Shown here: in pieces, positions 9,584 through 17,999 of the stretch
How positions within the stretch are numbered: the first letter of the stretch is position 1
How the letters are laid out: each line of letters begins with the position of its first letter
NCBI GenBank assembly: GCA_040219295.1
Contig: JAVJST010000011.1
Coordinates: 248,001 to 312,000 of the forward strand
From: JAVJST01 sp040219295
GTDB lineage: Bacteria > Pseudomonadota > Alphaproteobacteria > Rhodospirillales > Casp-alpha2
Length of the DNA stretch: 64,000 bases
Reading direction: 5' to 3'
Program-made: the position numbers and the translations under genes
Notes under the pieces: generated by a model
Seen by the model: the letters and a program-made list of their open reading frames with translations, nothing else
Databases searched by the model: none
What the model was told of the DNA's origin: nothing

Positions 9584-10294
9584 TCAGAATTTTTCGACCC
9601 ACGGTCGCAGATCGAGCTCTTGGGTCCATGAGCTTCGCGGCTGTTCGTGAAGATGTACGTACTCCGCGGCAATGGCGTCGGGCGACAGCAATCCGTCCTC
9701 CGGGCGTTGCCTGGCAAGTTCGGCATGGCGGTCCGACAGTATCTGGCCGTCGATGATGACATGCGCGACATGCAGCCCCTGCGGACCGAGTTCCCGGGCC
9801 ATCGACTGGGCGAGTGCGCGAACACCGAATTTGGGCACGGCCAGCGTCAGGAATCCGGCACCACCCCTCAGCGCCGCCGTTGCACCGGTAAACAGGATCG
9901 TTCCCCGCGCGCGCGGCAGCATGCGGCTCGCCGCCGCCTTGCCGACGTGAAACCCGCCGAGACAACCAATGCGCCAACTTTGCTCGAAATCCGCCGACGA
10001 TAATTCCAACAGCCCGCCCCGAATCCGGGAACCGGCATTGAAGATGGCCACCTCGACGGGACCGAGATCGGCCTCTGCTCGTTCAAACAACGTATCGACG
10101 TCAGCTTCGTCGCTGACATCGCAACCGTAGGCCCGGGTCTCGACGCCGGACACCTCGCCGAGGATGCCCGTAAGCGCATCGACCCGCCGCGACGCCGCTG
10201 CGATGTTGAATCCCTTGGCCGCGAACGCCCTGACGAGCGAGGCTCCAAGACCCGGCCCGACACCGGCGATAACCGCACACCCCCTGTCCGCCAT
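9584..10294 (-). CDS. atypical short-chain dehydrogenase/reductase (catalytic Tyr absent)
   Basis: A 236-residue Rossmann protein. The nucleotide-binding glycine motif is VIAGVGPGLGASLVRAF and the NNAG equivalent is AIFNAGSRIRGG. The catalytic YxxxK reads LAVPKFGVRALAQSMAREL, with Leu where the Tyr should be, and the usual catalytic Ser region reads FTGATAALRGG. The cofactor fold therefore seems kept while standard SDR chemistry is doubtful. I recall that a related family (ending GxHVAHVxIDG, seen here as LHVAHVIIDG) also lacks the Tyr, so this is probably a family trait and not a recent mutation. Substrate unknown. Confidence 0.8.
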   Translation of the reverse strand: MADRGCAVIAGVGPGLGASLVRAFAAKGFNIAAASRRVDALTGILGEVSGVETRAYGCDVSDEADVDTLFERAEADLGPVEVAIFNAGSRIRGGLLELSSADFEQSWRIGCLGGFHVGKAAASRMLPRARGTILFTGATAALRGGAGFLTLAVPKFGVRALAQSMARELGPQGLHVAHVIIDGQILSDRHAELARQRPEDGLLSPDAIAAEYVHLHEQPRSSWTQELDLRPWVEKF

Positions 10295-10321
10295 GACGAT
10301 TTCTCCCGTTCCGGTCGATTG

Positions 10322-10879
10322 TCAGATCGCGCTGCCCTTGAGCGCTTCGCGCAGTTGACGCGCGTGCTCCTTGATCAGCGGCATGTGCGGGTTAGTGTCC
10401 AGCGCATGTTCGAAGGCGTCGAGCGCCTGCGGGATTTCGCCTACTTCCATCAGGATGAGACCCCGCCCGGACAGGGCGCCGAAGTGACGCGGCTCGAGTT
10501 CGAGCGTTCGTTCGACATCCGTCAGCGACTCGTTCATCCGGCCCATCAGGTAATTGACGGTCGCGCGCTTGTTCCAGCCCTCGGCGAAGTCCGGCGAAAT
10601 CTCGACGATCTCGTCGAAAGCGGTCATCGCGCGTCGGAGATCACCAACCTGCATCGCGTTCATGCCGTCCGTCATCAGATCGCTGACGACCGGGTCATCC
10701 GACTGAACCCAGAGCGCCCAAATCTGATTGGTCAGTGACATGCCCTTGACGAAATCTTCGGTCGTCAGGAGCTCCCCGAAGAGTGAATCGAGACGCGGAT
10801 CATTCTGGTCGGCCTGGGCGGGACTTGCGGTGAAACAGATTGCCGCGAGGATCACGCCGACAATGCGCGAACACCTCAT
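10322..10879 (-). CDS. secreted TPR-repeat protein
   Basis: A 185-residue protein from the ATG at 10879; longer in-frame starts would precede a good signal peptide (MRCSRIVGVILAAICFTASPAQA). The mature part has TPR-like repeats, including GDLRRAMTAFDEIVEISPDF, a second unit with ESLTDVERTLELEPRHFG, and GEIPQALDAFEHALDTNPH. It is likely a periplasmic protein-interaction module. It lies 27 bp upstream of the SDR gene on the same strand, so co-transcription is plausible. No specific partner can be named. Confidence 0.75.
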   Translation of the reverse strand: MRCSRIVGVILAAICFTASPAQADQNDPRLDSLFGELLTTEDFVKGMSLTNQIWALWVQSDDPVVSDLMTDGMNAMQVGDLRRAMTAFDEIVEISPDFAEGWNKRATVNYLMGRMNESLTDVERTLELEPRHFGALSGRGLILMEVGEIPQALDAFEHALDTNPHMPLIKEHARQLREALKGSAI

Positions 10880-10950
10880 AATATTCTGAATTGTTCGTGT
10901 CGGAACGACCATGTCTATAGGATACGGATTCATGACCGCGATTCCAACCG

Positions 10951-11700
10951 ATGGGGGCCAAGCGGGTGAGCGGCGATTTCGACCTGCAGGGGTATCATAG
11001 CCGAATTCGCGACGGCGTATGCGATATCGTCGCCGACCGGCTGTCCAGGGCGGCGACGCCGCTGCAGGTCGAACTCATCCTCGAGAAGGCCGTCGAGTTC
11101 GCCGAAGAGATGACGGCGGACCTGCAACGCCGGTATCCGATATCCGAGCCGCTCGCGTGCTCAGCCGGCTGTTCGTTCTGCTGCCACAATCACGAAGTAC
11201 ACGCCGCGCCCCTGGAGGCGATCCGCATTGCCCGGTATGTCTCGACACGGATGACGGATAACCAGCGTTCGGCGGTCGCCGGCCGGGTCGCGGAGGTCAT
11301 GGCCCAGAAGCGCGAGATCGACAAGCTTGCGAGACCGCCCGGCACCCGCAGGATATTTCCTTGCCCGTTGCTCGATCCGGAGAGCGGCTTGTGTCAGGTC
11401 TACGACGTTCGCCCGCTGGTCTGCCGGGGTCACAACTCCATCGATCTCGGCGCCTGCAGGGCGCGCCATGCCAGCGGTACTGAGGAAGGAGCGCGGATTC
11501 TCGGTGGCGTCGTCCAGCGAACCGTCGCACAGGCCGTCCTGTCGGGACTCCGAAAGGCGGGATTGAAGATCGGCGACACCGACCGGGTGCTGGATCTGAC
11601 GCGCGCGCTCGACGTGTTACTTGCCTCGCCCGAGGCGATACAAGAAGCAATAGACAATCCTGCCTATCTGGACGTCGCGAGCGCCCGCACCAGGGATTGA
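10951..11700 (+). CDS. YkgJ family cysteine-cluster protein
   Basis: A 249-residue protein with the YkgJ/CxxxCxxCC arrangement: ACSAGCSFCCHNHEV near residue 70, then RIFPCPLLDPESGLCQVYDV and RPLVCRGHNS. The cysteines probably bind a metal or Fe-S cluster, as predicted for the family; function is unknown. It is divergent from the TPR gene, with 71 bp between their starts. The C-terminal third (helical, AQAVLSGLRKAGLK) is outside the cysteine core. Confidence 0.8.
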   Translation: MGAKRVSGDFDLQGYHSRIRDGVCDIVADRLSRAATPLQVELILEKAVEFAEEMTADLQRRYPISEPLACSAGCSFCCHNHEVHAAPLEAIRIARYVSTRMTDNQRSAVAGRVAEVMAQKREIDKLARPPGTRRIFPCPLLDPESGLCQVYDVRPLVCRGHNSIDLGACRARHASGTEEGARILGGVVQRTVAQAVLSGLRKAGLKIGDTDRVLDLTRALDVLLASPEAIQEAIDNPAYLDVASARTRD

Positions 11701-11710
11701 CGGCGGACAA

Positions 11711-11821
11711 TTAGTCTTCGCTGGCGACGACCGTGTCCGCGGAATCCTGCGCACAACCCGCAACGGGCATCGCGATCGTGATCAAGTGACCGAGCAAGAT
11801 GATTATTCGGGAACCGAGCAT
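11711..11821 (-). CDS. possible tiny lipoprotein (36 aa)
   Basis: This short open frame lies 43 bp downstream of glcF on the same strand. The predicted peptide has a hydrophobic segment (IIILLGHLITIAM) ending in a lipobox-like PVAGC, followed by only about 13 residues. That resembles entericidin-sized lipoproteins. No clear Shine-Dalgarno precedes the ATG, so it may not be translated. Confidence 0.25.
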   Translation of the reverse strand: MLGSRIIILLGHLITIAMPVAGCAQDSADTVVASED

Positions 11822-11864
11822 GCATCACGAAACCGGCAGAGCACGATTCCGATCGGAAAATTGG

Positions 11865-13157
11865 TCAGGCAACGCCGTCCGGTTTCGGTCCGCCCGTCGC
11901 CCAGTCGAGCAGTTCGACCGTATGGCAAACCGCCAGGTCGCCATGCAGGCCGATTTGCATCTGGCAGCCGATGTTTCCGGAGGCAACGACGTCGGCGCCA
12001 GTCGCCGCCAGGTTGGCGGCCTTGCGCTTTCCCAGCCGCGCCGCGATGCCCGGTTGGGTCATGTTGTAGCTGCCGGCGGATCCGCAGCACAGGTGGCCTT
12101 CGGCTGGCTGGCGCACCTCGAAACCGGCGCGTCGCAGCAACTCGACGGGCGGCCCCGAAATGCCCTGTCCATGCTGCATCGAACAAGCCGAATGGTAGGC
12201 CACCACCGGTTTTAGCCCGTCCGCGTCGGCAACGGGAAGTTCCGCCCCCACGAGAACTTCCGTGATGTCCTGCGCGAGCGCCGATATCCGTTCTGCGCGT
12301 TCCGCCCACTCTGGATCATTCGCCAGCATGTACCCATAGTCCTTGACCGTCGTTCCACAACCCGATGCATTCACGACGATGGCATCGAGCTCGCCGCCAT
12401 CGCGCCCTGCGCGCTCCCATGCCTCGATGTTCTTCTTGGCGGCCTGGTGGGACGGCCCGGTGCGGCCCATGTGGTGCTCAAGTGCGCCGCAGCAGCCCAT
12501 GCCGTCAGCGATCACGACCTCGCAACCGAGGCGCGTCAGCAGGCGAACGGTGGCCTCGTTGATGGCCGGCCGTAACGCCTGCTGGGCGCAACCGGTCATC
12601 AGGGCGACGCGTCGTCTCCGCGGACCCTCGGCGGGAAACACCTGCGGCCTGTCGACGCTGGAGGCCGGATCGATCCGGGACGGCACCAATGCCAGCATCG
12701 CGCCCAGACGGCCCGGCACCAGCCTGCGGAACGGCCGTGCGAACCATCCTGCGACCATGGCCAGCCTGAACAGTCCGGGCCGCGGTACGAGCACCGCAAT
12801 CATAGACCGGTACAAGCGGTCGAGGAGCGGCCGGCGATAGCGTTCCTCGACGACCTCGCGACCGTGATCGATCAAATGCATGTAATCGACGCCGGAAGGA
12901 CATGTGGTGCGGCAAGACAGGCAAGACAGGCAACGATCGATGTGTTTGACCGTGTCGGCGGTGGGCTGGCGATCGTTCTCCAACATGTCCTTGATCAGAT
13001 AAATGCGTCCGCGCGGACTGTCGAGTTCGTCGCCCAGCAGCACGTAGGTCGGGCAGGTCGCGGTGCAGAATCCGCAATGGACACAACGCCGGAGGATCGC
13101 CTCGGACGAGCGGTTCCGGGGATCGGCAAGCTGTTCTTCGGTGAACGTGGTCTGCAT
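11865..13157 (-). CDS. glcF: Glycolate oxidase iron-sulfur subunit GlcF
   Basis: A 430-residue subunit. The start MQTTFTEEQLADP is the normal GlcF N-terminus; the open frame upstream is antisense read-through of glcE. Two [4Fe-4S] ferredoxin motifs are intact: RCVHCGFCTATCPTYVLLGD and RCLSCLSCRTTCPSGVDY. Two CCG domains follow: TGCAQQALRPAINEATV with GMGCCGALEHHMG, and YHSACSMQHGQG with HLCCGSAGSYNM. GlcF passes electrons from glycolate oxidation by GlcD/GlcE to the quinone pool. The gene starts 10 bp after the glcE stop, in a glcD-glcE-glcF operon. Confidence 0.95.
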   Translation of the reverse strand: MQTTFTEEQLADPRNRSSEAILRRCVHCGFCTATCPTYVLLGDELDSPRGRIYLIKDMLENDRQPTADTVKHIDRCLSCLSCRTTCPSGVDYMHLIDHGREVVEERYRRPLLDRLYRSMIAVLVPRPGLFRLAMVAGWFARPFRRLVPGRLGAMLALVPSRIDPASSVDRPQVFPAEGPRRRRVALMTGCAQQALRPAINEATVRLLTRLGCEVVIADGMGCCGALEHHMGRTGPSHQAAKKNIEAWERAGRDGGELDAIVVNASGCGTTVKDYGYMLANDPEWAERAERISALAQDITEVLVGAELPVADADGLKPVVAYHSACSMQHGQGISGPPVELLRRAGFEVRQPAEGHLCCGSAGSYNMTQPGIAARLGKRKAANLAATGADVVASGNIGCQMQIGLHGDLAVCHTVELLDWATGGPKPDGVA

Positions 13158-13167
13158 TTTCTCCGCC

Positions 13168-14400
13168 TCAGAACGTCGCGTACATGCGGCCGGGGTTAAG
13201 CACCCCTTCCGGATCGAACGCCTTCTTGATCCGGCGCGACAGCGCCATGATGCCGTCCGACTGCGGATCGAATACGTCGAGGGTCGAGCGAACGGTCTCG
13301 CTGGCCCTGAGCAACGTCGCGTGTCCGCCAACCGCGGCGACCGACTGTCGGATGGCGCGCGCCGAACGCGCGGGATTTCCCGGGATCGACAAGGTCAGCA
13401 GTCCGCCGCCCCAATCACAGTACCCTTCGCCGCCAGTTTCCGAGAGCACGTTCCTTGCCAGCACAGCTCCCTTCGCCGGTTCGACCGAAATTCGCCACAA
13501 CGGCGTGTTCTCGCCGGTAGCGAAATACGAGGCTTCGCTGGTCTCCCACCATAACCGTTGAGAATTGGTGCGATGCAGTTCATCCGTCCGGCCGAAACCG
13601 CCGAGCAACGACGTGATCTCAGAGGCACGCTCGAGAACCGAGGGTTCCGGCCCCTCGATGCGGACCGCGACCACCGACGTGTTCGCGTCGCCGACCCTGC
13701 CGACCTCGGACAGCCTGGCAACCGCCGCGGGCAGGTAGACCGCGGACGAGACCTCGTGCGGGCTGTTCAGCGCCGCGGTCATTGCCCTGGTCGCCTGATC
13801 GTCATCAACGCCGTAGACCAGCACCGTCCGCGTCTTCTCCGGCATCGGCAGGACTTTCAGCGTTACCTCGGTCATCACCGCCAGGGTTCCCATGGATCCG
13901 GTCATCAGTTTCGAGAGATCGAAGCCGGTGACGTTCTTCATCACCTTGCCGCCGGACTTGAACATCTCGCCACGGCCACTGACCGCCTTGAAGCCGAGAA
14001 CGTGATCGCGAACCGCACCGGCCTTCAGCCGCCGCGAACCGGCTAGATTTGCGGCGACAAGCCCGCCGATCGTACCGCGCTCACCCTTCTCTGCCTGACC
14101 ATAGATCCGGTTCAGTGCAACGGGCTCGAACGCCAGCTGCTGGTTGTTTTCGCCGAGAAGCTCCTCCACCTCCGACAACGGCGTGCCGGCCGCGACGGTG
14201 ATGACCAGTTCACCGGGCTCGTAGTAACGAACCCCGGACATTGCCGACATGTCGAGGACGTGCGCGGTGTTGGTGGCGCGCCCGAGGCCGCTCTTGCTGC
14301 CCAACCCCGAGACCGACAGCGGCTCGCGCTCGGAGATCGCCCACCGAATGGCGTCGACGACGTGCGTTTCGTTCGTCGGCTTGAAATCCATGCTGCTCAT
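13168..14400 (-). CDS. glcE: Glycolate oxidase FAD-binding subunit GlcE
   Basis: A 410-residue FAD-binding protein. An ATG at 14400 (or 14391, four codons apart) gives the expected N-terminus; the longer open frame overlaps glcD antisense. The PCMH-type FAD domain shows SVSGLGSKSGLGRAT, GTIGGLVAANLAGSRRLKAG with AVRDHVLGFKAV, and GKVMKNVTGFDLSKLMTGS. The C-terminus ends DPEGVLNPGRMY, as in GlcD relatives. It works with GlcD and GlcF to oxidise glycolate to glyoxylate. It lies 41 bp after glcD. Confidence 0.93.
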   Translation of the reverse strand: MSSMDFKPTNETHVVDAIRWAISEREPLSVSGLGSKSGLGRATNTAHVLDMSAMSGVRYYEPGELVITVAAGTPLSEVEELLGENNQQLAFEPVALNRIYGQAEKGERGTIGGLVAANLAGSRRLKAGAVRDHVLGFKAVSGRGEMFKSGGKVMKNVTGFDLSKLMTGSMGTLAVMTEVTLKVLPMPEKTRTVLVYGVDDDQATRAMTAALNSPHEVSSAVYLPAAVARLSEVGRVGDANTSVVAVRIEGPEPSVLERASEITSLLGGFGRTDELHRTNSQRLWWETSEASYFATGENTPLWRISVEPAKGAVLARNVLSETGGEGYCDWGGGLLTLSIPGNPARSARAIRQSVAAVGGHATLLRASETVRSTLDVFDPQSDGIMALSRRIKKAFDPEGVLNPGRMYATF

Positions 14401-14441
14401 GACCGTCGGCGGAACTCCGGGGATGTCATTCGGACCGCCGG

Positions 14442-15929
14442 TCAGAACCGCGGGATGTCGGGAAACGGCAACTTGCCGTGATGGATGTGCATGCGGCCGA
14501 GTTCGGCGCAGCGATGCAGTTGCGGATAGACCTTGCCCGGATTGAGCAACTGATCGGGATCGAACGCGCACTTCAGGCGCTGCTGCTGCTTGAGGTCCTC
14601 CTCGGTGAACATCTCGCCCATCAGGTCGCGCTTCTCGACACCGACGCCGTGCTCGCCCGTCAGTACGCCGCCGACTTCGACGCAAAGCCGCAGGATGTCG
14701 GCGCCGAACTGCTCGGCTTTTTCCAGTTCGCCCGGCGCATTGGCGTCGAACAGGATCAGCGGATGCAGGTTGCCGTCGCCGGCATGAAAAACGTTGGCGC
14801 AGCGCAGGCCATACTGTTTCGACAGTTCGTTCATCCTGCCGAGGACATAAGGCAGCTGGCCGCGCGGGATCGTCCCGTCCATGCAGATGTAGTCGGGCGA
14901 TATGCGCCCGACGGCGGGGAACGCATTCTTCCGGCCGGACCAGAACACGGCGCGTTCCTCCTCGGTCTCGGAGACACGCTCGAACACCGCGCCGCATTCG
15001 CGGCCGATGCCCGCGACCTTCTCCAGCAGGTAGTCGACCTCGACCTTAGGGCCGTCGAGCTCGACGATCAGCAGGGCCTCGACATCGAGCGGATATCCGG
15101 CGTGCACGAATGCCTCGGTCGCCTCGATGCAAAGCCGGTCCATCATTTCGAGGCCGCCCGGAATGATGCCCTCGCCGATGACGCGGCTGACGCAATCCCC
15201 GGCCGCTTCGCTGGTCTCGAACCCGAGCAGCATGGCCCGCGCCGTCGCCGGCTGCTTGAGCAGCCGGACCGTGACCTCCGTTATGACGCCGAGCAAACCC
15301 TCGGAGCCGGTGATTACGCCCAGCAGGTCGTATCCGCCGGCATCGACATGCTTGCCACCGAAACGCACGATCTCACCGTCCATCAGCACCATTTCGACGC
15401 CGAGCACGTTGTTCGTCGTCAGGCCGTACTTCAGGCAGTGCACCCCGCCCGAGTTCTCGGCGACGTTGCCGCCGATGGAGCACGCGATCTGGCTGGACGG
15501 ATCCGGCGCGTAATAGAAACCCTCATGCTGCACGGCCTGGGTAATCGCCAGATTGGTGACCCCGGGCTGCACCACGGCGCAGCGATTGTCATAATCGATT
15601 TCGAGGACGCGGTTGAACTTACCCAGGCCGACGGTGATGGCATCGGCAAGCGGCAAGGCACCGCCCGAAAGCCCGGTGCCCGCGCCGCGCGGCACGATCT
15701 TGACGCCGTGCTCGTGACAGTACTTCAGCACGGCGGACACCTCCGCGGTGGTTTCAGGCAGAACCACGGCCAACGGCAGCTGCCGGTAGATGTTCAGGCC
15801 GTCGCATTCGAATGCACGCAGCTCATCCTCGCTTGAAATCACCGATTCGCCGCCCGTCATGGCAGCGAGATCAGCGATCACGCGATCGCGGCGTTCAAGC
15901 GTTGCAGAATCAGGTTCCGGCATATGCAT
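14442..15929 (-). CDS. glcD: Glycolate oxidase subunit GlcD (FAD-linked)
   Basis: A 495-residue FAD-linked oxidase of the vanillyl-alcohol oxidase/PCMH superfamily. The start at 15929 (MHMPEPDSATLERR) follows a GGAAGG ribosome-binding site by about 8 nt; an ATG at 15923 is spaced too far. Motifs are IVPRGAGTGLSGGALP, CSIGGNVAENSGGVHCLKYG, VFHAGDGNLHPL and GEHGVGVEKRDLMGEMF. It is the first gene of the glcD-glcE-glcF operon and carries the catalytic glycolate site. D-lactate or other 2-hydroxyacids are possible alternative substrates. Confidence 0.95.
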   Translation of the reverse strand: MHMPEPDSATLERRDRVIADLAAMTGGESVISSEDELRAFECDGLNIYRQLPLAVVLPETTAEVSAVLKYCHEHGVKIVPRGAGTGLSGGALPLADAITVGLGKFNRVLEIDYDNRCAVVQPGVTNLAITQAVQHEGFYYAPDPSSQIACSIGGNVAENSGGVHCLKYGLTTNNVLGVEMVLMDGEIVRFGGKHVDAGGYDLLGVITGSEGLLGVITEVTVRLLKQPATARAMLLGFETSEAAGDCVSRVIGEGIIPGGLEMMDRLCIEATEAFVHAGYPLDVEALLIVELDGPKVEVDYLLEKVAGIGRECGAVFERVSETEEERAVFWSGRKNAFPAVGRISPDYICMDGTIPRGQLPYVLGRMNELSKQYGLRCANVFHAGDGNLHPLILFDANAPGELEKAEQFGADILRLCVEVGGVLTGEHGVGVEKRDLMGEMFTEEDLKQQQRLKCAFDPDQLLNPGKVYPQLHRCAELGRMHIHHGKLPFPDIPRF

Positions 15930-16040
15930 TTCAACGGCCTTCCGCTGACCACATCGAACTGTGGTTCTTGCTTGTTTCCAATATAGAACCCTGTCCGGCG
16001 TTGTCACCATCAGGGACTTGCGTAGGGAAGGCGCAAATGA

Positions 16041-16068
16041 AAACCGCGTCCTGATCTCAGGACGCGGT
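16041..16068 (-). terminator. Rho-independent terminator of rpmJ
   Basis: A perfect 12-bp inverted repeat (ACCGCGTCCTGA at 16043-16054, TCAGGACGCGGT at 16057-16068) is followed on the minus strand by TTTTCATTTG. It lies about 50 bp after the rpmJ stop and upstream of glcD. A second 7-bp hairpin (GCCCGGT/ACCGGGC, 16090-16106) sits between it and rpmJ. Confidence 0.8.
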
Positions 16069-16114
16069 GCAGCCGTTCTTAAGGGATCGGCCCGGTCAGA
16101 CCGGGCATCAGGGA

Positions 16115-16240
16115 TCAGCCCTGGCGAACCTTGAAACGCGGGTTTTTCTTGTTGATGACGTAGACGCGGCCCTTGCGGCGCACGACGCGGCACGCGAGGT
16201 CGCGGGACTTGGCGGCTTTCAACGAGTTCTTGACCTTCAT
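16115..16240 (-). CDS. rpmJ: 50S ribosomal protein L36 (zinc-free type)
   Basis: A 41-residue ribosomal protein beginning MKVKNSLKAAKSRDLACRVV and ending in the conserved NKKNPRFKVRQG. Only one Cys is present, so this is the zinc-independent form of L36 common in alphaproteobacteria. It is a stand-alone gene with a near-consensus promoter upstream, a GTCCGG-type hairpin in the leader (16274-16289) and a strong terminator downstream. Confidence 0.96.
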   Translation of the reverse strand: MKVKNSLKAAKSRDLACRVVRRKGRVYVINKKNPRFKVRQG

Positions 16241-16300
16241 GGCCCTGTATCCCCGAGATTCTGAAACGATAATCCGGACGTCAGTCCGGGCGAGGCGCGG

Positions 16301-16329
16301 AACATACGGGCTCGGCCGCCGGGTGTCAA
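16301..16329 (-). promoter_or_regulatory. sigma-70-type promoter of rpmJ
   Basis: On the minus strand TTGACA is separated by exactly 17 bases from TATGTT. It points at rpmJ, whose ATG is about 60 bp downstream. The transcript would start near 16294 and include a small hairpin. Confidence 0.7.
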
Positions 16330-16378
16330 CGGCTGGCGTGCCCGAATTTCAACGCTTTCTCGGCCGCCAAATGCGGCC

Positions 16379-17968
16379 TCAGACGGCCATGATCTCGATC
16401 AGGGTGGGCCGATCGCGCCCATGGGCATCTTTGAGCGCTTCGACGAGACCGTCCGAACCGCCCAATCGAACGGTCTCACAGCCGCAGGCCCGCGCCAGCA
16501 TGCCGAAATCCGGAGAAAAGTCGATGACGCCCTCCGGCTTGATCTGTGCCTGTTCCATGTACTCCTTGATCGTCAGGTAGCTGTTGTTGTTCCACAACAG
16601 GATCGGGACACCCGCCCTGGCCTCGACCCCGGCGACGAGTTCGCTCGCCGAGAACAGGAACCCGCCGTCACCCGCGACGCAGATCACCGGCCGCTCGGGG
16701 ACGGCGATCTTGGCGCCGATCGCCGCCGGCAGACCGTAGCCCAGGGTTCCGTACCCGGTCGATGACGTGAAGTACGACCGGGGCCGGGAAGCATTGAAGA
16801 AGTTGTTGGCGCCGTAGACCGGCTGTGTCGAGTCGCCGACGATCACCGGATCGGGAAACGCCTCTGCAATGGCCGCGTAGTACGGCCGGTGCCGGTCCAT
16901 CCAGTCGGCATGCAGCGCGCCGGACTCCGCCACCACGCGGGCGGCCGTCGCCACTGACGCGGTCGTATCGGGCGAACCCGGGCCAAGCGCCTCGAGCAGG
17001 CGTTCGATGACTGCGCCTGCGTCGCCGACGAGGCCAAGGTCGGCCGGCAGGTTCTTGTCGATCTGACCGGGGTCGATATCGACGCGAATGAGCTTACCGC
17101 CGACCCGGGGACCGCCGTCTCGGTAGAAATCGAAATCCGTCTCGCCAAGCTCGGTGCCGATGGCGAGGGTGACCTCGGCCGCGTCCATCACCTTGCGCCA
17201 GGGCTCGAACGCGACAAACGTACCGGCGAGCAACGGATGATCGGGCGGCAGCAGGCCTTTACCGTCGATCGTCAGGGAGACCGGCGCGCCGAGACGGTCG
17301 GCCAGAGCGCGGACCGCGTCCGGCGCATCCTGTGCGCCGCCGCCGGCGACCACGGCTATGCTGTCTGCCTCATGGAGCCAGGCCGCGGCCTTCTCGATAT
17401 CGGCCTGCGCGGGTTCGGGCGGACGGGCCCCGTCGTGGCGGCTGATTGCCACCTCGTTGGCCGGCGCCCCCAGCAGGTCGATGGGGATCTCGATATGCAC
17501 CGGCCTCGGCCGCGCCGCATCGAACACGTCGAAAGCGCGCGCCAGCACGGTCGGCAGTTCTTTGGCATCCCGGACAGAATGACTGAACGCGGCGACCCCG
17601 GCGACCAGCGCGCGTTGGTCCGGCAGTTCGTGCAGGTGGCCCTCGCCCTTGCCGAGGCTCGCGGCCTCGGTGACGCTCGAGATCACCAGCATCGGCACGG
17701 AATCGCTGTAGGCCTGCCCCATCGCGGTCGCGATGTTGGTCATGCCGGGTCCGGAAATGATGAAACACACGCCGGGCTTGCCGCTGACCCGGGCATAGCC
17801 GTCGGCCATGAAGCCGGCGCCCTGCTCGTGACGCGGGGTCACGTGTCTGATCGAAGAATCCGCAAGCCCGCGATAGAGCTCCAGCGTGTGAACGCCCGGG
17901 ATACCGAACACGGTATCGACACCGTAGGCCTCGAGCCCGCGAATCAACGCTTCGCCGCAAGTCGTCAT
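16379..17968 (-). CDS. thiamine-diphosphate enzyme, probable 5-guanidino-2-oxopentanoate decarboxylase
   Basis: A 529-residue enzyme of the acetolactate-synthase/benzoylformate-decarboxylase family. The cofactor-activating Glu is in VTPRHEQGAGFMADGYARV; the ThDP/Mg motif runs from GDGGFLFSASELVAG to LLWNNNSYLTIKEYM. The C-terminal NNNSYLTIKEYME and PDFGMLARACGCE blocks resemble what I know of AruI-type 5-guanidino-2-oxopentanoate decarboxylases. The gene follows, 31 bp away on the same strand, a ureohydrolase. That pairing fits arginine degradation by transamination: the 2-oxo acid is decarboxylated to 4-guanidinobutanal, oxidised, then hydrolysed to GABA and urea. A generic 2-oxo acid decarboxylase is the alternative. 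Confidence 0.75.
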   Translation of the reverse strand: MTTCGEALIRGLEAYGVDTVFGIPGVHTLELYRGLADSSIRHVTPRHEQGAGFMADGYARVSGKPGVCFIISGPGMTNIATAMGQAYSDSVPMLVISSVTEAASLGKGEGHLHELPDQRALVAGVAAFSHSVRDAKELPTVLARAFDVFDAARPRPVHIEIPIDLLGAPANEVAISRHDGARPPEPAQADIEKAAAWLHEADSIAVVAGGGAQDAPDAVRALADRLGAPVSLTIDGKGLLPPDHPLLAGTFVAFEPWRKVMDAAEVTLAIGTELGETDFDFYRDGGPRVGGKLIRVDIDPGQIDKNLPADLGLVGDAGAVIERLLEALGPGSPDTTASVATAARVVAESGALHADWMDRHRPYYAAIAEAFPDPVIVGDSTQPVYGANNFFNASRPRSYFTSSTGYGTLGYGLPAAIGAKIAVPERPVICVAGDGGFLFSASELVAGVEARAGVPILLWNNNSYLTIKEYMEQAQIKPEGVIDFSPDFGMLARACGCETVRLGGSDGLVEALKDAHGRDRPTLIEIMAV

Positions 17969-17999
17969 CGCCGTTTCCTTGTTCCCGAAGAGCCGCGCG

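Noticed and set aside
16361..16378. GGCCGC/GCGGCC hairpin downstream of the decarboxylase gene as a terminator
   Set aside because: The stem is short and lacks a following T-tract on the minus strand.
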